The notes under the pieces were generated by a model that was not told the DNA's origin, did not search any database, and worked only from the letters and a program-made list of their open reading frames with translations. Positions 60,857 to 64,000 of a stretch of 64,000 bases of DNA are shown in pieces; within the stretch, counting starts at the first letter, position 1; each line of letters begins with the position of its first letter. This DNA comes from Dermatophagoides farinae. Taxonomy: Eukaryota > Arthropoda > Arachnida > Sarcoptiformes > Pyroglyphidae. The stretch spans positions 1,491,001 through 1,555,000 of the forward strand of contig NC_134677.1 of the NCBI RefSeq assembly GCF_024713945.1. Reading direction: 5' to 3'. The position numbers and the translations under genes were made by a program.

Positions 60857-62112
60857 TTTTTTAAAAAATTGAATGTTTTTTCTCAAAATAAATGTGATAT
60901 AAAAAGTTTAGAAAATTCTAAACAATTTTTAGATGCAGAACATTTTGTATTTTGTTTAAAAAAATTACATTCAAAATACCGTTCAATATTCAATACTCTC
61001 ATCTGAAGATCCAGAAAAATTTTTCATTAGAATTTCTTCTTGAATAAAGCTATTTTGATTATAAATATCACAAAACCAGGTGAATGAAATAATTATATGA
61101 ATAATGATAATGATGAATACAGGATGCAAAACGAAAAATTATCAATTTATTTTTCTTTCGTTCGACACGATATATAAATTGTGAATAATAATATATTTAT
61201 TGGAAATATGATGATTGCTGCCAACTAAATATGTGTGTGTATGTGTATTGCTTGAGATATTACCCTAAAATCACGACTATAAGACGTTCTTATACGAAAA
61301 AAAAGTTGAAAAATAGTCATACATCATACAGTAATTTAGTTAATTAGTGCGGGTTATAGCCGTTATATTACTTTATGGGAAAAAATATCTATAGTCACGA
61401 TTTTAGGGTAGATAGACACACATATGTATAAATACAACATAGATAATCGAATAGGACGAATCTATCGATTGTTTGTTTGTTTGAATGTACCGTTTTCAAA
61501 TAAAAATATTTCTTCAACATCGTGAAGCACACCCACATGCACATAAAACAATACAGAAATACAAACAAACACCCATTCATTTGCTAACCTCATGCATTAA
61601 TTTCACCACATTTGTATGCGTAAATTCAACAACGCATTTAAATACACACATACCATCACAATATAAACAACAACACATAATTTTCTTTTGCTTTATTTTT
61701 TTCACTTTTATTTCTATAAATTTTGATGATTTCTTTAATTATTGGATCTTATACATGCAAAAAAAAACTTTTGGATAACTCACCATAAACAAAGTATTAT
61801 TATTATTGTGACAATTAGAATCCGGAATTGATACTTTTTAGATTTTCGGACCATCATTGGCTTCATTATTTTTTTCTGTTAATGATGATGATGATGATGA
61901 TGTTAAGTTTATTGCATCTAAAAATGTCAAGTTTATCTGATGTAACGTACTATTTGAATGTATTATTGTGAGCAAGTTTTTTTTTATGAAATCAATTGTT
62001 ATTGTCTTTCTGTTGTTGAATGATGATGTTGTATTCTGAATTGATTCATTAAAAATAATTAAAACGATTATTTTCAATTCTTAAAATATCAACATTTTCA
62101 TTATTGAACGCT
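60857..62112. other. Divergent region between SZRD1 and VPS4, carrying a MITE-like element
   Basis: Contains the inverted-repeat element at 61261-61410 and unique AT-rich sequence. A minus-strand frame at 62077-61838 lacks an ATG and is not called. The VPS4 promoter should lie in the last few hundred bases. Confidence 0.5.
61261..61410. mobile_element. Short MITE-like element with TA-flanked inverted repeats
   Basis: Terminal inverted repeats CCCTAAAATCACGACTATA (61263-61281) and its near complement (61390-61408) match at 17 of 19 positions. Each end is bordered by TA, the target duplication of Tc1/mariner elements. The 108-bp interior has no open frame. A single copy is seen in the window, so mobility is an inference from structure. 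Confidence 0.6.
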
Positions 62113-63638
62113 ATGACCACTTTGCAGGTAATTGAAATTATTATTTTTATCATTTTCATTCAATTTATTTTTCATTATATAAATCTTGATTGAACAAAAA
62201 AAAAAATGTAGAAAGCGATTGATCTGGTGACCCAAGCAACAGAAGAAGATAAAGCCAAGAATTATGAAGAGGCACTTCGATTATACAAACATGCATGTGA
62301 ATATTTTATGCATGCAATTAAATGTAAGTCCATTGCCAGTGTGTCATGTCAATGTTTTTTTTATCGTTTTCCATTACAGATGAAGCTCAAACAGATAAAG
62401 CCAAAGATAGTATTCGACAAAAAGTTTTCCAATACATTGAACGTGCAGAAAAATTGAATGATTATATTAAAGAATAAAAAATCGAAAAGTAAACCTGTCA
62501 AAGATAATCCAACAAATGGTACAAAAACCAAAGATGACTCAGATGAAGATGATGATAAAGAAGAGGATAAGGAGAAGAAAAAATTGATGGCTCAATTGGA
62601 AGGCGCAATGGTCATTGAAAAACCAAACATACGATGGGATGATGTTGCTGGCTTAAAGATGGCTAAAGAAGCATTAAAAGAGGCTGTGATATTGCCAATT
62701 AGATTTCCTAATCTATTCACTGGTAAACGTAAACCATGGAAAGGCATCCTATTGTTTGGACCACCTGGTACTGGTAAATCTTATCTGGCTAAAGCTGTCG
62801 CCACTGAAGCTAGCAATTCGACTTTCATTTCGGTTTCCTCCTCAAATCTTGTATCAAAATGGCTTGGTGAATCGGAAAAATTGGTCAAAAATCTTTTTGA
62901 ATTAGCCCGTGAAAATAAACCTAGTATTATTTTCATCGATGAAATTGATTCATTATGTTCATCACGTTCTGACAATGAATCTGAATCTGCACGTCGTATA
63001 AAAACCGAATTCCTTATTCAAATGCAAGGTGTCGGTAAAGACATGGAAAATATATTGGTATTGGGAGCCACTAATATACCATGGGTTCTTGATTCGGCCA
63101 TTCGAAGACGTTTCGAAAAACGTATCTATATACCATTGCCCGATGAAGAGGCACGATACGTTATGTTAAAGATGAATATTGGAGATACTCCTAATTCATT
63201 GTCCGAACAAGACCTAAGAGCATTAGCAGATCGTACTGAAAGGTTTTCAGGTGCCGATATTTCTGTTCTTGTTCGTGATGCCTTGATGCAACCTGTTCGT
63301 AAAGTCCAAAGCGCCACTCATTTTAAAAGAGTTAGTATTCCATAATTTTAGGTTTGATAATGAATCATTAATCATTTTTTATCCTTTTACTATAGTGTCG
63401 AGGACCTAACCCTAGGAATCCAAACGAAATTGTCAACGACCTTCTAACACCGTGCCTACCGGAAGAATCTGGTGCTATAAAAATGTCATGGACTGATGTA
63501 GCCAGCGATAAATTGTTGGAACCACTTGTATCAATGTCTGACATGTTGAAATCATTGGCTAATGCTAAACCAACGGTAAATGAAGCAGATCTTGATAAAT
63601 TACAAGACTTTATGCAAGATTTCGGTCAAGAAGGTTAA
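62113..63638 (+). CDS. VPS4: VPS4 AAA ATPase (ESCRT-III disassembly), with a frame disruption
   Basis: Hexameric AAA ATPase that recycles ESCRT-III at endosomes, midbody and other membranes. Exons: 62113-62127, 62212-62323, 62380-63330 and 63396-63638. The MIT domain ([44 protein letters not shown]) covers the first 75 residues. The AAA core has Walker A GPPGTGKS, Walker B IIFIDE, sensor/[19 protein letters not shown] and the family C-terminus ([23 protein letters not shown]). In the linker after LNDYIKE the frame meets TAA (62475-62477), and the AAA part continues one base later. The frame would be restored if one base (for example T62475) were absent. An AAA-frame ATG lies at 62458. This may be a sequence error, an allele or unusual decoding; the gene is otherwise intact. 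Confidence 0.92.
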
Positions 63639-64000
63639 TTAATTAATCCCATGTTTTAGTCGATAATAAAATTTTATTGATTTATTTTTTAATGAAAAAA
63701 AATCGAAAAAACTTACTAATAATAATAATACCTTTTATTGTTGTCGTCGTCGCCGCCTCCGCCGCTTCATTGATTCTTCATTTTTGTTTTTGATTGTGAA
63801 TTTAGTTGATTAAAACTTTTATTTTTAAAAATCATCATTAATAAGTACAAAATATATTGACAAATCTTTTGACAAGTTGCACACACACTCATAACATTCA
63901 CGTAAACATACACTCATTTAAAAAAAAAATTTGTTATTTGTTTTTACCAATTATTGTTTCCCCACTTTTCCTTCTCAATAAAAACAAAACTTGTCTCAAT
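63639..64000. other. VPS4 3' region and window end
   Basis: AATAAA-type signals lie near 63664-63670. A CG-rich GTCGTCGTCGCCGCCTCCGCC tract at 63739-63761 stands out against AT-rich DNA; it may be a repeat or the start of another gene's promoter beyond the window. Nothing coding was recognised. Confidence 0.45.

Noticed and set aside
61838-62077. Minus-strand frame facing VPS4
   Set aside because: No ATG in frame and a Ser run from a GAT tract; no evidence of an upstream exon.

Overview
The window is nuclear DNA from an animal. It is AT-rich, with protein genes split by very short GT-AG introns (mostly 50-110 bp), gene-dense blocks on both strands, and long intergenic stretches full of (CAT)n, (CA)n, (CAA)n and poly-A/T repeats. 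The gene set (LRP5/6 Wnt co-receptor, class IX myosin, PACSIN, FBXO8, POT1) is metazoan. The compactness, base composition and short introns resemble astigmatid mites such as Dermatophagoides and its relatives, but that taxon is an inference and was not tested. Splice sites were placed by eye from GT/AG signals, reading-frame continuity and family conservation; no transcript data were available.

Layout. 0.2-8.7 kb: MRPS12, RPS28, MOCS1 (+), POT1 and ERI3 (-), FBXO8 (+). 8.7-10.1 kb: repeats and a 36-bp dyad. 10.2-11.6 kb: SLC35C2. 11.6-18.4 kb: repeat-rich non-coding DNA, probably including the PACSIN promoter. 18.4-27.1 kb: PACSIN, METTL5/IMPACT (divergent), NOSIP (convergent with IMPACT), V-ATPase subunit c and a divergent second copy of RNA polymerase subunit RPB10. 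27.7-38.3 kb: a 13-exon class IX myosin RhoGAP on the minus strand. 38.3-45.5 kb: mostly non-coding, with one unassigned membrane-protein ORF. 45.5-51.4 kb: LRP5/6 (arrow). 51.6-64 kb: a tight block of SNRNP70, canonical RPB10, RPL27A, NUP58, LENG1, CCDC102-like, SZRD1 and VPS4.

The genes are mainly housekeeping functions: cytosolic and mitochondrial translation (RPS28, RPL27A, MRPS12, METTL5, IMPACT), splicing (SNRNP70, LENG1), transcription (two RPB10 genes), nuclear pores (NUP58), endosome/vesicle work (VPS4, PACSIN, V-ATPase c, SLC35C2, FBXO8), telomeres (POT1), molybdenum cofactor (MOCS1) and signalling (LRP5/6, MYO9). They do not form an operon or one pathway. Many pairs share short divergent promoters or nearly touching convergent 3' ends.

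The points most worth following are: (1) a diverged 80-residue RPB10 paralogue that keeps the zinc ligands and an intron at the homologous position and phase; (2) a large SNRNP70 intron crowded with 5' splice-site-like motifs and containing a candidate poison exon; (3) a one-base disruption with an in-frame stop in the VPS4 linker; (4) an alternatively splicable MOCS1A/MOCS1B junction; and (5) a short TA-flanked inverted-repeat element upstream of VPS4.
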